From BJGV01 sp965205785 (lineage in GTDB: Bacteria > Pseudomonadota > Gammaproteobacteria > Burkholderiales > Nitrosomonadaceae): DNA of 64,000 nt. The notes below the pieces were generated by a model that was not told the origin of the DNA, ran no database searches, and saw nothing but the letters and a program-made list of their open reading frames with translations. Every line of letters starts with the position of its first letter. Within the stretch, counting starts at the first letter, position 1. The stretch is from NCBI GenBank assembly GCA_965205785.1, contig OZ242188.1:372001-436000 (forward strand). Direction: 5' to 3'. Of the stretch, positions 36,869 to 46,600 are shown piece after piece. A program made the position numbers and the translations under genes.

Positions 36869-37816
36869 CTAATTGAGTGATAACCGTGCCACTCCCCCAT
36901 GTTTACTAGTGTATGGCAATAAATCCACAGACTTATTATTGTAAACTAGCTTAACATTAGCAGCATTTCCGATCGTCAAAGAGAAGGGCGGTCTACCATA
37001 TACCGTTCTCTCAGTATTACCGGAGCTAATTTGTGAAAAAATTCTCTTGCCTCCTGCATCCTTAACTTCAACCCATGAATCTTTATTAAACATAAAACGG
37101 AGAGCCTGCTCCCCTTCCTTTTTTACAGGTTTATGCTCAACTTCCAATGCTGTTTTAACCTGTTGTTCTTTTTCTATTTTATCATTTATCGATTGGTCTT
37201 TATCAACCTCTTTGTCATTAAGCGAATTAAAATTGGAGCCATTAGAATTGATCACAGATGGCAATTGAATTTGACCATCCCCTGGTGCCTGCTCAACTTC
37301 AATTTCAGATTGAGTTGTAGTATCAGTTATAGTTGCATTCTCAACATTTATATCTATTTGATCATCCCCTCCACTTCGATAGACCTCATAAATTAATAAT
37401 AATGAAACTAAAACTGCAACCAATATGAGTATTATGCTGCCCCTTGACTGCTTATGATCAGGTGTAAATAAGGTGCCATCCACCGGGTACGAAATAGCTT
37501 GTGGGGAAATAGGCGGAAAAGTTTGTTGCATCAGTTGAGAAAATTTCTCAGTGTCTTCTCGTACAAGTTTTGAATAATTTCTAATAAAACCACGTAAAAA
37601 AGTTTGATTTGGAAACTTACTGTGATCATCCTCTTCAATTGCTATAACCTGCCTCTCAGATAACCGTAATTGTCGCGCTATATCCTGAATACTCATAACC
37701 TGAGTCAAGCGCGCCGTTTGAAGCACCTGGCCAATACTCGGTGTTTTCTCAGCAGACTCTATCTCTCCATCTGTTTCTACTTCGATATCACCGCTACTAT
37801 TATCTGTATCGTCCAT
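36869..37816 (-). CDS. rodZ: RodZ-like cell-shape protein, HTH plus DUF4115
   Basis: RodZ links MreB filaments to the membrane and helps keep rod shape. The 315-residue protein has an acidic N-terminus and a cytoplasmic helix-turn-helix domain at about 27-95 (SIGQVLQTARLTQVMSIQDIA). One membrane helix lies near 127-147, then a low-complexity periplasmic linker rich in Asn, Asp, Glu and Lys, and a C-terminal DUF4115 beta domain (FNKDSWVEVKDAGGKRIFS). It starts 3 bases from the pilW stop and is probably co-translated. Confidence 0.92.
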   Translation of the reverse strand: MDDTDNSSGDIEVETDGEIESAEKTPSIGQVLQTARLTQVMSIQDIARQLRLSERQVIAIEEDDHSKFPNQTFLRGFIRNYSKLVREDTEKFSQLMQQTFPPISPQAISYPVDGTLFTPDHKQSRGSIILILVAVLVSLLLIYEVYRSGGDDQIDINVENATITDTTTQSEIEVEQAPGDGQIQLPSVINSNGSNFNSLNDKEVDKDQSINDKIEKEQQVKTALEVEHKPVKKEGEQALRFMFNKDSWVEVKDAGGKRIFSQISSGNTERTVYGRPPFSLTIGNAANVKLVYNNKSVDLLPYTSKHGGVARLSLN

Positions 37817-37818
37817 TT

Positions 37819-38649
37819 TTAAAACTTACCATTACGAAGCGCAGCTGACTCTTTAGAATTTGGAAACCGTTTCGTTAATTGTGAAGCATAATTCGTAGCA
37901 GATTGACGGTCCCCAGACTTACGTTCAATTCTCACTCCCAATAACAGGCTTTTAGCTGTAGGTGTAGAGGTACGCATGTAACGTGATAGATTTAACCTAG
38001 CAGCTGGAAGGTTTCCATTCATAAAATGAGTCTCTGCCATTCCTATCAAAGCTTGAGAATATTCAGGTTTCAATACTAATGCCTTCTGAAAGAATCTCTC
38101 TGCACTTTTATAACTTCCACGACTCAGTTCACATGTACCCGCATTCGTATTAGACATTTCCGGTGTTGAATAAAGTGAATCTTCTAGGGCCGTCATGAAA
38201 TGTTTCATAGCCTGGTCCATTTGTTCTGGCATACGTTGGCATAAAAACCAACCAAAATTATTATGAGTCTCGGGATCATTAGGAGCAATTTCCAAAGCGC
38301 GCTCAAAATTCTCCTTGGCTAATTTGTCTTCGTTCAAATTCATATAAATTAACCCAAGTACATTATATGCAGGCGCATAGCTGGGATTAGTACTCAAAGC
38401 TTTGTTTGCCTCATCAATCGCTATTTTATATTGCCCTCGGTTGTAATATGCTCCGGAAAGCTGAGTATGAAGTACTGTACTTGCCTTCTTTTCACTTTCG
38501 CTTTGCTCCTTCCCAAGCCATGAATGTTCTGACTTCAATTCTTCTTGGACTTCTTTTTCTTTAGGTGGAAACCAAGGTGCAAAGAAACTGGCACAACCAC
38601 TTGTCAACATCAATAAAGTAACGAAAAAACCTGTCAGGATCAGTCTCAT
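37819..38649 (-). CDS. pilW: Type IV pilus biogenesis/stability lipoprotein PilW (PilF)
   Basis: This 276-residue outer-membrane lipoprotein has a lipobox ending TSGC (Cys19) and about six TPR repeats (for example YNRGQYKIAIDEANKALS and ALEIAPNDPETHNNFGWFL). The family helps assemble the PilQ secretin of type IV pili. Its ATG overlaps the rlmN stop by 4 bases. No other pilus genes are in this window; this position is the usual one for the gene. Confidence 0.9.
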   Translation of the reverse strand: MRLILTGFFVTLLMLTSGCASFFAPWFPPKEKEVQEELKSEHSWLGKEQSESEKKASTVLHTQLSGAYYNRGQYKIAIDEANKALSTNPSYAPAYNVLGLIYMNLNEDKLAKENFERALEIAPNDPETHNNFGWFLCQRMPEQMDQAMKHFMTALEDSLYSTPEMSNTNAGTCELSRGSYKSAERFFQKALVLKPEYSQALIGMAETHFMNGNLPAARLNLSRYMRTSTPTAKSLLLGVRIERKSGDRQSATNYASQLTKRFPNSKESAALRNGKF

Positions 38650-39791
38650 CTAGCTGCCTCCATAGTTACGTGACCTCTACGCTTAGTCCTATCCAATACT
38701 TTTCCAGCTAGTTGACCGCAGGCAGCATCGATATCATCCCCACGAGTCTTTCGTACAGTACTTACCAAACCAGCCTGCATCAACACATCACGAAATCGAT
38801 CTATTGCATCAGATGAAGAACATCTGTAACCAGAGTTAGGAAACGAATTAAATGGAATTAAATTAAACTTACACGGGGTGTCCTTCACCAGTTTTACCAA
38901 TTCAAGCGCCTGAGCCACACTGTCGTTGATTCCTGCCAGCATAATATATTCAAAAGTAATGAAGTCTCTAGGTGCAGTATTAAGATATCTTTGACAAGCT
39001 GCAAGCAATTCTTTAAGTGGATATTTCTTGTTGATGGGTACTAGGTGGTCTCGTAACATATCGTTGGGTGCATGAAGTGATACTGCTAATGCAACAGGGC
39101 AACGTTCACTTAACTTGTCCATTGCCGGAATCAACCCTGACGTGCTTACCGTAACACGCCGACGTGACAACCCGTAGGCATTATCATCCAGCATCAAATC
39201 AAGTGCTGAAACTACATTCTCAAAATTAGCAAGTGGCTCACCCATACCCATCATTACCACATTACTAATTCTGTAATTGTGTCCTGAAAAATAAGCCTGT
39301 TTTTTTTCACTAACAAAATTCTTTGTTCTCGATGCAGTATCTTCTTTAGCTGCCGCCAGTACTTTGTTTGCCCACCATAACTGACCAATTATTTCAGCTA
39401 TATTTAAATTACGGTTAAAACCCTGTCTGCCAGTAGAGCAGAAGGTACACTCTAACGCACATCCTACTTGGCTAGAAATACATAGTGTACTGCGACTAGA
39501 TTCGGGTATATAAACCATCTCAATTCCATTACCAACACCTACGTCCATTAGCCACTTACGTGTTCCATCAGCAGATATATGTTCACTGATAACCTGAGGC
39601 GGCCTAACTTCTGCTGTCACAGAAAGTTTGTCCCTTAGTACTTTTGCCAAATTACTCATGTTGGTAAAGTCGGCCTCACCAGATTGATGTATCCAACGTA
39701 ATAGTTGCTTTGCACGAAATGGCTTTTCACCAATCTCCCTACAGAAATTGGTAAGATTTGTTGCATTAAAATTAAGTAAATTTATAGTCAT
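38646..39791 (-). CDS. rlmN: 23S rRNA/tRNA adenine-C2 methyltransferase RlmN
   Basis: RlmN is a radical-SAM enzyme that methylates A2503 of 23S rRNA and A37 of some tRNAs. The 381-residue protein has the CxxxCxxC cluster motif at Cys111, Cys115 and Cys118, the methyl-carrying Cys358 in AACGQLAG near the C-terminus, and a YIPESSR N-terminal motif. It is full length. It begins 15 bases after the truncated ndk reading frame and overlaps pilW. Confidence 0.97.
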   Translation of the reverse strand: MTINLLNFNATNLTNFCREIGEKPFRAKQLLRWIHQSGEADFTNMSNLAKVLRDKLSVTAEVRPPQVISEHISADGTRKWLMDVGVGNGIEMVYIPESSRSTLCISSQVGCALECTFCSTGRQGFNRNLNIAEIIGQLWWANKVLAAAKEDTASRTKNFVSEKKQAYFSGHNYRISNVVMMGMGEPLANFENVVSALDLMLDDNAYGLSRRRVTVSTSGLIPAMDKLSERCPVALAVSLHAPNDMLRDHLVPINKKYPLKELLAACQRYLNTAPRDFITFEYIMLAGINDSVAQALELVKLVKDTPCKFNLIPFNSFPNSGYRCSSSDAIDRFRDVLMQAGLVSTVRKTRGDDIDAACGQLAGKVLDRTKRRGHVTMEAAR

Positions 39792-39806
39792 TGTTTTAAG
39801 CTAACA

Positions 39807-40046
39807 TTAACCTTCTATCCAGAACAAATAAACAGCTCCAGAAATCATAAATTTAACCAGACAATTAAAAAATAGATGGGCATGATGTACTTTATAAAGC
39901 TCTTCTGTATCAGTTTGGGATAAGTGCATCATGCGTGTAGCAATAATTCTCAGCCCATCAGACTCAAAGCGAGAATAAATTTCTCCTATCAGATTCTTTG
40001 CAACTGCGTAAGGTTTAATAATTGACAAGGTTCTTTCAATTACCAC
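39807..40046 (-). pseudogene. ndk: Truncated nucleoside-diphosphate kinase (ndk remnant)
   Basis: The 79-codon frame starts GTG with a GGAG Shine-Dalgarno and reads VIERTLSIIKPYAVAKN, clearly the N-terminus of canonical Ndk, normally about 141 residues. It stops shortly after the FMISG motif, so the last 60 or so residues are gone, including the NxxH catalytic His. The conserved KPDAV is KPYAV, and the ERPFF-like segment is altered (HAHLFF). Only 15 bases separate its stop from rlmN, so the missing part was deleted rather than frameshifted. The short frame may persist as the translated leader of the rlmN operon. Confidence 0.9.
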
Positions 40047-40307
40047 AAAATCTCCACTAAATTAAGAAGCTAAAGGCATATGTTAACAAAAATCTTGCTG
40101 TGAAGTTTGAAAAACAAGTAACGTAGTAATCTGAAGTAACGTGATTTTATAAATAAAAGAGATATTAAAATTCTATGGTGAATATAGAAATATCCGATTA
40201 AGTCAAATCTTTTGATGCCAGAATTCTGGTTTCGGATAATATATTTACCTTTTTATATAGATGGCTAGATACTAATGCCGCTATGAATTAAGACTCAGTT
40301 CTCCTGA
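40047..40307. other. Intergenic region between ndk remnant and M1-type peptidase gene
   Basis: These 261 bp hold no plausible gene. A 12-bp perfect palindrome (CCAGAATTCTGG, 40218-40229) lies between TATCCGA and TCGGATA arms, a possible weak hairpin at the 3' side of the peptidase transcript. The promoter of the ndk-rlmN operon must also lie here; I could not place it. Confidence 0.4.
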
Positions 40308-42380
40308 CTAGTTTAGTTTTATCTCTTGCACATGTGCCGGCCATGTACCACGTTCAATGACTTTTGCACCATCAAAGACAACATAACTTTGTCTCCCATA
40401 ATGCGGCAATGGCCGTACTAAAGCATAAAGAGAAGATGCATCCTTAGCAGAAACAACAATAAATGTTACGCCATCCTGGCGTATGGTCCAGGCATGTGCT
40501 GTTCCATGACGACTCATATTAATAGGACGTGGAGGCAATTTGTTTAAGTTAAGCCATCTTCTTACCTGATCCTGTAAACCAATTACTAATACTGAAGTTA
40601 CTTTACTGATATCCGCTAATACAGGTATTTTTGGTGTGCGTCGCAAAAGTTTCCTAGCAAGTCCCTCAGCAATTTCACGCTCCTCCCCTTTCCCTGATAA
40701 CAAAATAGTTTTTGTATCCTGGTTCACCATTATCTGCCGTAAAATTGGTGGTGCTTCATCAGGTGTCAGTTTCCTGAATAATCTAAAATCAGGATCAAGA
40801 GTTACTTTAATCGGCTTGTTAGGTAGTTCTAATGAAAAGGTCTGCTTTTCTTGGTTCAGATTAAACGTCTTAATTTCTATAGCCTCTTTAGTATGTATTG
40901 CAACCGGTACACGAAGGTTATATGAAGAACCTACTTGCTCCAGAGTAATCGTCACATCATGACCTAATTCTGAACTCGTACGTACTGCTTTTGCTATACG
41001 TACTGAAGGTGCACCTGCGTATGTAAGCCACTGCTCAAAAAATCTTTGTAATTCCTTTCCTGATTCTGCTTCAAATGCTCTCTGCAGGTCCGACCATGAT
41101 GCTATACGAAATTGATTCTGCTTCCAGAATAATCTAAGTGCACGATCAAAATCTTTATTGCCAAGCAAATCACGTAGCATCAGAAAAATCATTGCTGCCT
41201 TGTTGTACCCAATAATCTTAGAAGCACCGTGTGTACGTGTAGTAAATTTTTTAAGTGCAAAATCCTGATCAGATGACAGAGTAATATAATCACGTAACCA
41301 ACTGAGCCGCATTTCTTTTGCAGCTTCAGATCCTATACGCTCCTTATAAGCATAATCTGCCATAAATGTTGTCAGCCCTTCAGACCAATTACCACCTGGA
41401 TAATATGGATATACTCCGTTACCCCACCAATTATGTAATACTTCATGCCCAAGCGACGTACTGCGTATAAATGGTAGCTGCAGTACATTAATACCTAAAT
41501 AGGTAAGCGTTGGCATGCCAAAACCGGTAGGTGTTGGACTAGATATGACACTAAATTCAGAAAATGGATATGCGCCAATCCACGATTCGTAAAGTTGAAT
41601 ATATTCTTTTACAGCATTGATATAGTCATGAGCTAATTCTTTAATTTCTGGGTGGAAATATGTCCTCAATTGAATTCTCTTTCCGCCTATACCATACATT
41701 GAGTCAGTCTCAACTGTATAAGGACCACCCATAAAATCAATCCCTTCAGATGGAAAAGGAAATTCAAAAAGCGCATGATAACCTTCACTAGAATTGGATT
41801 CTTCAATAATCTTTCCGGCTACAATACCTCTCTGTCCATTTGGCATCTTAAGACTTACACGATAACTTGCCAGCTCTCCTACAATATGTGGATACCATCC
41901 ACTTGAGTCAGGAAGAAAAGTGCCAGTTTCACTACTTACTGGCTCACCCCTATTAAGGGTTTGGCGGTGATCAAGTGAAGTATTCAGTGGCAAAAGTTTG
42001 CCTTCCCAATAAATTTCAATTCGCCTTGAAACACCCTGATTATCAGGAATCCGCCAGGTTTGTGTCATCCCGTGTTCTATACTCGATTGTTCAAGAATTA
42101 CTCCATCGATAAGTATCTTTCTTGCCTTAAATCGACTGCTTAAGGCCAGAATTAATTCATGCGTAGATTTTGTTGAAATAATATTATGACCCTCAATAGT
42201 TTGTGCAACCGGATCTATATGAACGGTAATATCATATTCAACAGTCAATGAGTCATTTGCTAATGAAGAAGCTAAAGCAACAGATAAAGTAGATGTAGTT
42301 GAAATAAAAAAAATAAATAAAAGAGAAACGAAGAAACTCGATATATGCCATAGCCTTACTAAGGACACGCTAATACTCAT
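40308..42380 (-). CDS. M1-type (gluzincin) metallopeptidase, exported
   Basis: This 690-residue protein begins with a hydrophobic N-terminal segment (about 10-36), a signal peptide or anchor, so it probably acts in the periplasm. An N-terminal beta domain is followed by the zinc site HEVLH at 312-316 and Glu334 in NWSEG. GMPTLT takes the place of the usual GAMEN exopeptidase motif, and a candidate transition-state Tyr lies in IIGYNKAAMIF. The spacing HExxH-17-E is one shorter than in classical M1 enzymes such as LTA4 hydrolase. The last 130 residues are a separate domain I do not recognise. The start overlaps the ChaN-PDZ gene by 4 bases. Confidence 0.85.
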   Translation of the reverse strand: MSISVSLVRLWHISSFFVSLLFIFFISTTSTLSVALASSLANDSLTVEYDITVHIDPVAQTIEGHNIISTKSTHELILALSSRFKARKILIDGVILEQSSIEHGMTQTWRIPDNQGVSRRIEIYWEGKLLPLNTSLDHRQTLNRGEPVSSETGTFLPDSSGWYPHIVGELASYRVSLKMPNGQRGIVAGKIIEESNSSEGYHALFEFPFPSEGIDFMGGPYTVETDSMYGIGGKRIQLRTYFHPEIKELAHDYINAVKEYIQLYESWIGAYPFSEFSVISSPTPTGFGMPTLTYLGINVLQLPFIRSTSLGHEVLHNWWGNGVYPYYPGGNWSEGLTTFMADYAYKERIGSEAAKEMRLSWLRDYITLSSDQDFALKKFTTRTHGASKIIGYNKAAMIFLMLRDLLGNKDFDRALRLFWKQNQFRIASWSDLQRAFEAESGKELQRFFEQWLTYAGAPSVRIAKAVRTSSELGHDVTITLEQVGSSYNLRVPVAIHTKEAIEIKTFNLNQEKQTFSLELPNKPIKVTLDPDFRLFRKLTPDEAPPILRQIMVNQDTKTILLSGKGEEREIAEGLARKLLRRTPKIPVLADISKVTSVLVIGLQDQVRRWLNLNKLPPRPINMSRHGTAHAWTIRQDGVTFIVVSAKDASSLYALVRPLPHYGRQSYVVFDGAKVIERGTWPAHVQEIKLN

Positions 42381-43606
42381 TGCGTTACAGCTGAGAATTT
42401 AGCGATAATTTCAATTATCTCGCTACCACGAGATATTTTAAGTGGTAACCAAGTACCAGGTGCCTGCCTCTGAACAGCTTCAATAACATCGTTAATTTGC
42501 CTCACCTCCAAACCTGCAATTTCTGTAATAATATCTTCATCTATAAGGCCCGCTGTTTCTGCTACGCTACCCTTTTCGATTTGTAAAATACGAGCTCCCT
42601 TCTGTACCATTTCAAATCGGATACCTAATCGCTGGTGTCTTGGTAAATGCGGAGTGGCATATGATGCGATTCCAAATACCGCATCTGCGATTCCAGTAAC
42701 TAGCTGCTCACATGCTTTGTTATTTTCCCATGGTAGCAACATAGCAACATCCTCAATGCCAAGGTCCATCAGTTGATGAGGCACCCCATAACCATACCTA
42801 ATATGACCTGCCCCCATAATTCCAACTACTAATGGGCGCTCAGACCGAGTCAATGCTGAGTATAAAGCCTGTGCCATTGCCCGATCCCATACCTGCTGAC
42901 CTCTAACAAAACGTTGAAAATCTGAATTATCGGTTCTAATTTCATCCTTATCTTTATTATTTCGATTATGTTTTTTGTAAATTGGCATCAAGTATTCAAG
43001 ATATGCGTCACTTGGTTCTGCCGGGCGCGTTATCCCCTCAAATTTATCTTCCATTAAACTATCAAAACCATTTAAAGAAATTTCCTTCCTCAACTGTGAA
43101 TCGATATTTAGTGCCACCATAGGTATTTGATTCATTCTGGCAAAATGAAAAAGTGGTAAATAGGCCTTTGCGTCAATACTCCAACCATGCTTCCAGTCTG
43201 CAGCATCAAGAAACTCTGCTACTGTAAGACTACCAGCAACCCACTTATCGAGAGCTTTCTGTACTCGACGTGGAAACATTTCGAATCCAATTACCATATC
43301 AGGATGTCGGGTATGTAATGACGCCAGCATTTGTAACTGCCAACGATGATGCTCCAGGTTTGCGTGTGCCTCTCCAAGCAATACAACAGACTGATTTACT
43401 GCATTAGAAATAACTTTTGTACCGGAAATTTCCTCACCTCCTGGTACCGACCAACTCCCAACCGGGGCACATTCTAATTTGTAGTTGTTTTCTGGTACTA
43501 TTTCTGCAAGTACTATATTGAACTCTGTACCAAGTATCAGAAAAAATACACCAAGAATATTAATGTGTATCGGACATCTAGATGCCGCCATTCTATTAAT
43601 CTCCAA
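42377..43606 (-). CDS. ChaN-like heme-binding family protein with C-terminal PDZ domain
   Basis: This 409-residue protein has an N-terminal hydrophobic export signal (about 13-34). Residues about 60-290 form a ChaN/DUF399 domain, recognisable by SVVLLGEAHANLEHHRWQL, IGFEMFPRRVQ and VGIMGAGHIRYGYGVPHQL; ChaN of Campylobacter binds heme. A PDZ domain follows at about 320-405 (GARILQIEKGSVAETAGL, DIITEIAGLEV). It is translationally coupled (ATGA overlap) to the M1-type peptidase, so the PDZ may help recognise peptide ends or the peptidase. Heme binding here is inference. Confidence 0.83.
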   Translation of the reverse strand: MEINRMAASRCPIHINILGVFFLILGTEFNIVLAEIVPENNYKLECAPVGSWSVPGGEEISGTKVISNAVNQSVVLLGEAHANLEHHRWQLQMLASLHTRHPDMVIGFEMFPRRVQKALDKWVAGSLTVAEFLDAADWKHGWSIDAKAYLPLFHFARMNQIPMVALNIDSQLRKEISLNGFDSLMEDKFEGITRPAEPSDAYLEYLMPIYKKHNRNNKDKDEIRTDNSDFQRFVRGQQVWDRAMAQALYSALTRSERPLVVGIMGAGHIRYGYGVPHQLMDLGIEDVAMLLPWENNKACEQLVTGIADAVFGIASYATPHLPRHQRLGIRFEMVQKGARILQIEKGSVAETAGLIDEDIITEIAGLEVRQINDVIEAVQRQAPGTWLPLKISRGSEIIEIIAKFSAVTQ

Positions 43607-43648
43607 ACTATTATTTTAAATTCTCTAACAGATACAACTACTATAATT

Positions 43649-46600
43649 TTATCCGACCCATTTTCTCGCGTTCCTGAACATCCTCATCCATGGCGCATCT
43701 TCATGCCAATTTTTTGGATACCAAGAATGCTGAATTGCACGAAATACTCGCTCAGGATGTGGCATGAGTATGCTGAATCGTCCATCAGGTGTTGTCATGC
43801 CAGCAATACCCGTAGGTGAACCATTAGGATTCAAGGGATAAGTCTCAGTAGATTTTCCATAGTTATTTACAAAACGCATTGTTACCAGTGCCTGAGTAGC
43901 CTCAAATTTTTCCTTATTTGTAAACTCTGCGTACCCTTCCCCATGCGAAACTACTATCGGCAGGATACTTCCAGCCATTCCACCAAAAAATAATGATGAA
44001 CTTTTCTGAATTTCGACTGAAACAAAACGCGCCTCAAACTGCTCAGATTTATTACGGACAAAGTGTGGCCAATTTTCGGCTCCAGGAATTAGCTCATGCA
44101 GATTACTCATCATTTGACAACCGTTACATACACCTAATGCAAAAGTATCAGCACGTTTAAAGAATGCCGCAAACTCATCATGAACAAAATGGTTAAATAG
44201 AATAGACTTTGCCCAACCTTCTCCTGCACCTAAGACATCCCCATAGGAGAAGCCACCACACACAGCAAGACCTTTGTAATCCTTCAAAGAAGTTCGCCTC
44301 TCAATAATGTCACTCATGTGTACATCTGTTGCTAAAAACCCTGCCCGATCAAATGCGGCAGCCATCTCAACATGGCCATTCACACCTTGCTCACGCAAAA
44401 TTGCAATCCTTGGTCTGACGCCTTTCTGAATATAAGGTGCAGCAATATCATTATCCGTTTCAAAGCTCAGCTTTACCTGTAATCCAGGATCTGAGGCATC
44501 GAGTCTGAGATCATATTCTTGTTGAGCACAAGCTGGATTGTCACGTAATTTTTGCATTTCGTAAGTTGTTTCTGACCAGACTCGATGTAACTCTGTACGT
44601 TTCTCAGCAAATATTGGTTTATTATTTCGCGTGAACTGTATCTCATCACTACTGTTCAGGCTACCAATTACAAAACATACATCAGATAACCCTGCCTCAG
44701 ATATTATCTTCATAAAATTATGGTGGTCTTCGGTTCTAATCTGGACTACTGCCCCAAGTTCTTCATTAAACAGAACTGAAATAGTACGCTCCAGGAATCT
44801 TCCGCTTAATATTTCTTGCTTCATTTCATACCCATCTACATCGTTAGCAAGCACATCGAAACAAAGTTGATCCAAATTTACGGATATACCCACGTGACCA
44901 GCAAAACTCATCTCACATAACGTTGAAAATAATCCTCCATCTGAACGGTCATGATAAGCTAATATTTTATTTTCTTTATTTAATTGCTGGATAGCAGAGA
45001 AAAACCCTTTAAGTTTTTCTACATCATCTGAATCTACAAGATCAGGTGCAATATCTCCTATTTGCTTGAAGACCTGCGCCAGTGCAGAACCTCCAAGCCG
45101 ACACCTGCCTGCTCCAAAATCAATTAAAATCAACTCTGTTTCACCGAAATCAGTTTGTAATTGTGGCGTAAGTGTTTTTCGAACATCTGTGACTCTTGCA
45201 AAAGCAGAGATAATTAGGGATAAAGGTGAGGTTACTTCTTTCCTGGTACTACACTGCATGTTGTCATATTTTTCTTCCCATACTGTTTTCATTGACATCG
45301 AATCTTTACCTACAGGAATACTGATGCCCAACTGTGGGCAAAGCTCCATACCTATAGCATGAACTGCATCGAATAATCCTGCATCTTCACCAGGATGTCC
45401 AGCTGCAGCCATCCAGTTAGCTGAAAGTTTTATTTCTTCAATATTCTCAATCAATGTGGCAGCTATATTTGTAATAGCCTCACCTACCGCCATACGTGCT
45501 GCTGATGCAGGATTAAGTAGAGCTATCGGTGCCTTCTCGCCTACAGCAAAAGCTTCACCTTGATAAGTCTGGTAACCCATTGCAGTCACTGCCACATCCG
45601 CTACAGGAACCTGCCATGGACCCACCATCTGATCACGTACAGTCACTCCTCCGACACTGCGATCACCAATACTTATGAGAAAAGTTTTATCAGCTACTAC
45701 AGGTAAGCGTAGCACCCTATATACACATTCTTTTAAATCCAACTCTGTCATATTAAGTGGTACCGATAGTTTCTTAATATGAGTATCCTCACGCTTCATT
45801 TTTGGAGATTTCCCAAGTAATACTGAAATTTCCATATCAACCGGATGATTATCAAAAATTGAATCAGTAACAGAAAGTTGTTCTTTCTCTGTCGCTTCTC
45901 CTACTACTGCAAATGGACAACGCTCGCGCTTACAAATTTCCCTGAATAATTCAAGAGATTCTGGCAAGATTGTTAGTACATATCGCTCTTGTGCTTCATT
46001 ACTCCAAATTTGCATTGGGGACATGCCATGCTCTTCCAAAGGAACTTTTCGTAAATCAATATCCCCACCACGTCGCGAACCATGCAATAACTCTGGTAGA
46101 GCATTAGACAATCCACCTGCGCCAACATCATGAATTGAAAGAATCGGGTTCCTTCCTGTTCTCTCCATTTGCCAACATCTGTCTATTACTTCCTGTGCAC
46201 GCCGCTCCATCTCTGCGTTCCCACGTTGTACTGAATTAAAATCCAAATTTTCTTCATTGTCACCCGTATCCATGCTTGAGGCAGCACCGCCACCTAGTCC
46301 AATCAACATCCCTGGTCCACCTAATTGAACCAATAGCGCACCAGATGGAAATTCTTCCTTGAATGAATGATGACTAGAAATGTGCCCGATTCCTCCTGCC
46401 AACATAATAGGTTTGTGATAACCACGCATCTCATTCCTAACTAGCTCCTCAAAAGTGCGAAAATATCCAGCCAAATTAGGACGACCAAATTCATTGTTAT
46501 ATGCAGCACCCCCAATTGGCCCTTCTAACATAATTTGTAAGGCCGATGAGATACGTGAGGGCTTACCGTATGAATGTATCTTCCCTGATTCCTTGTATCT

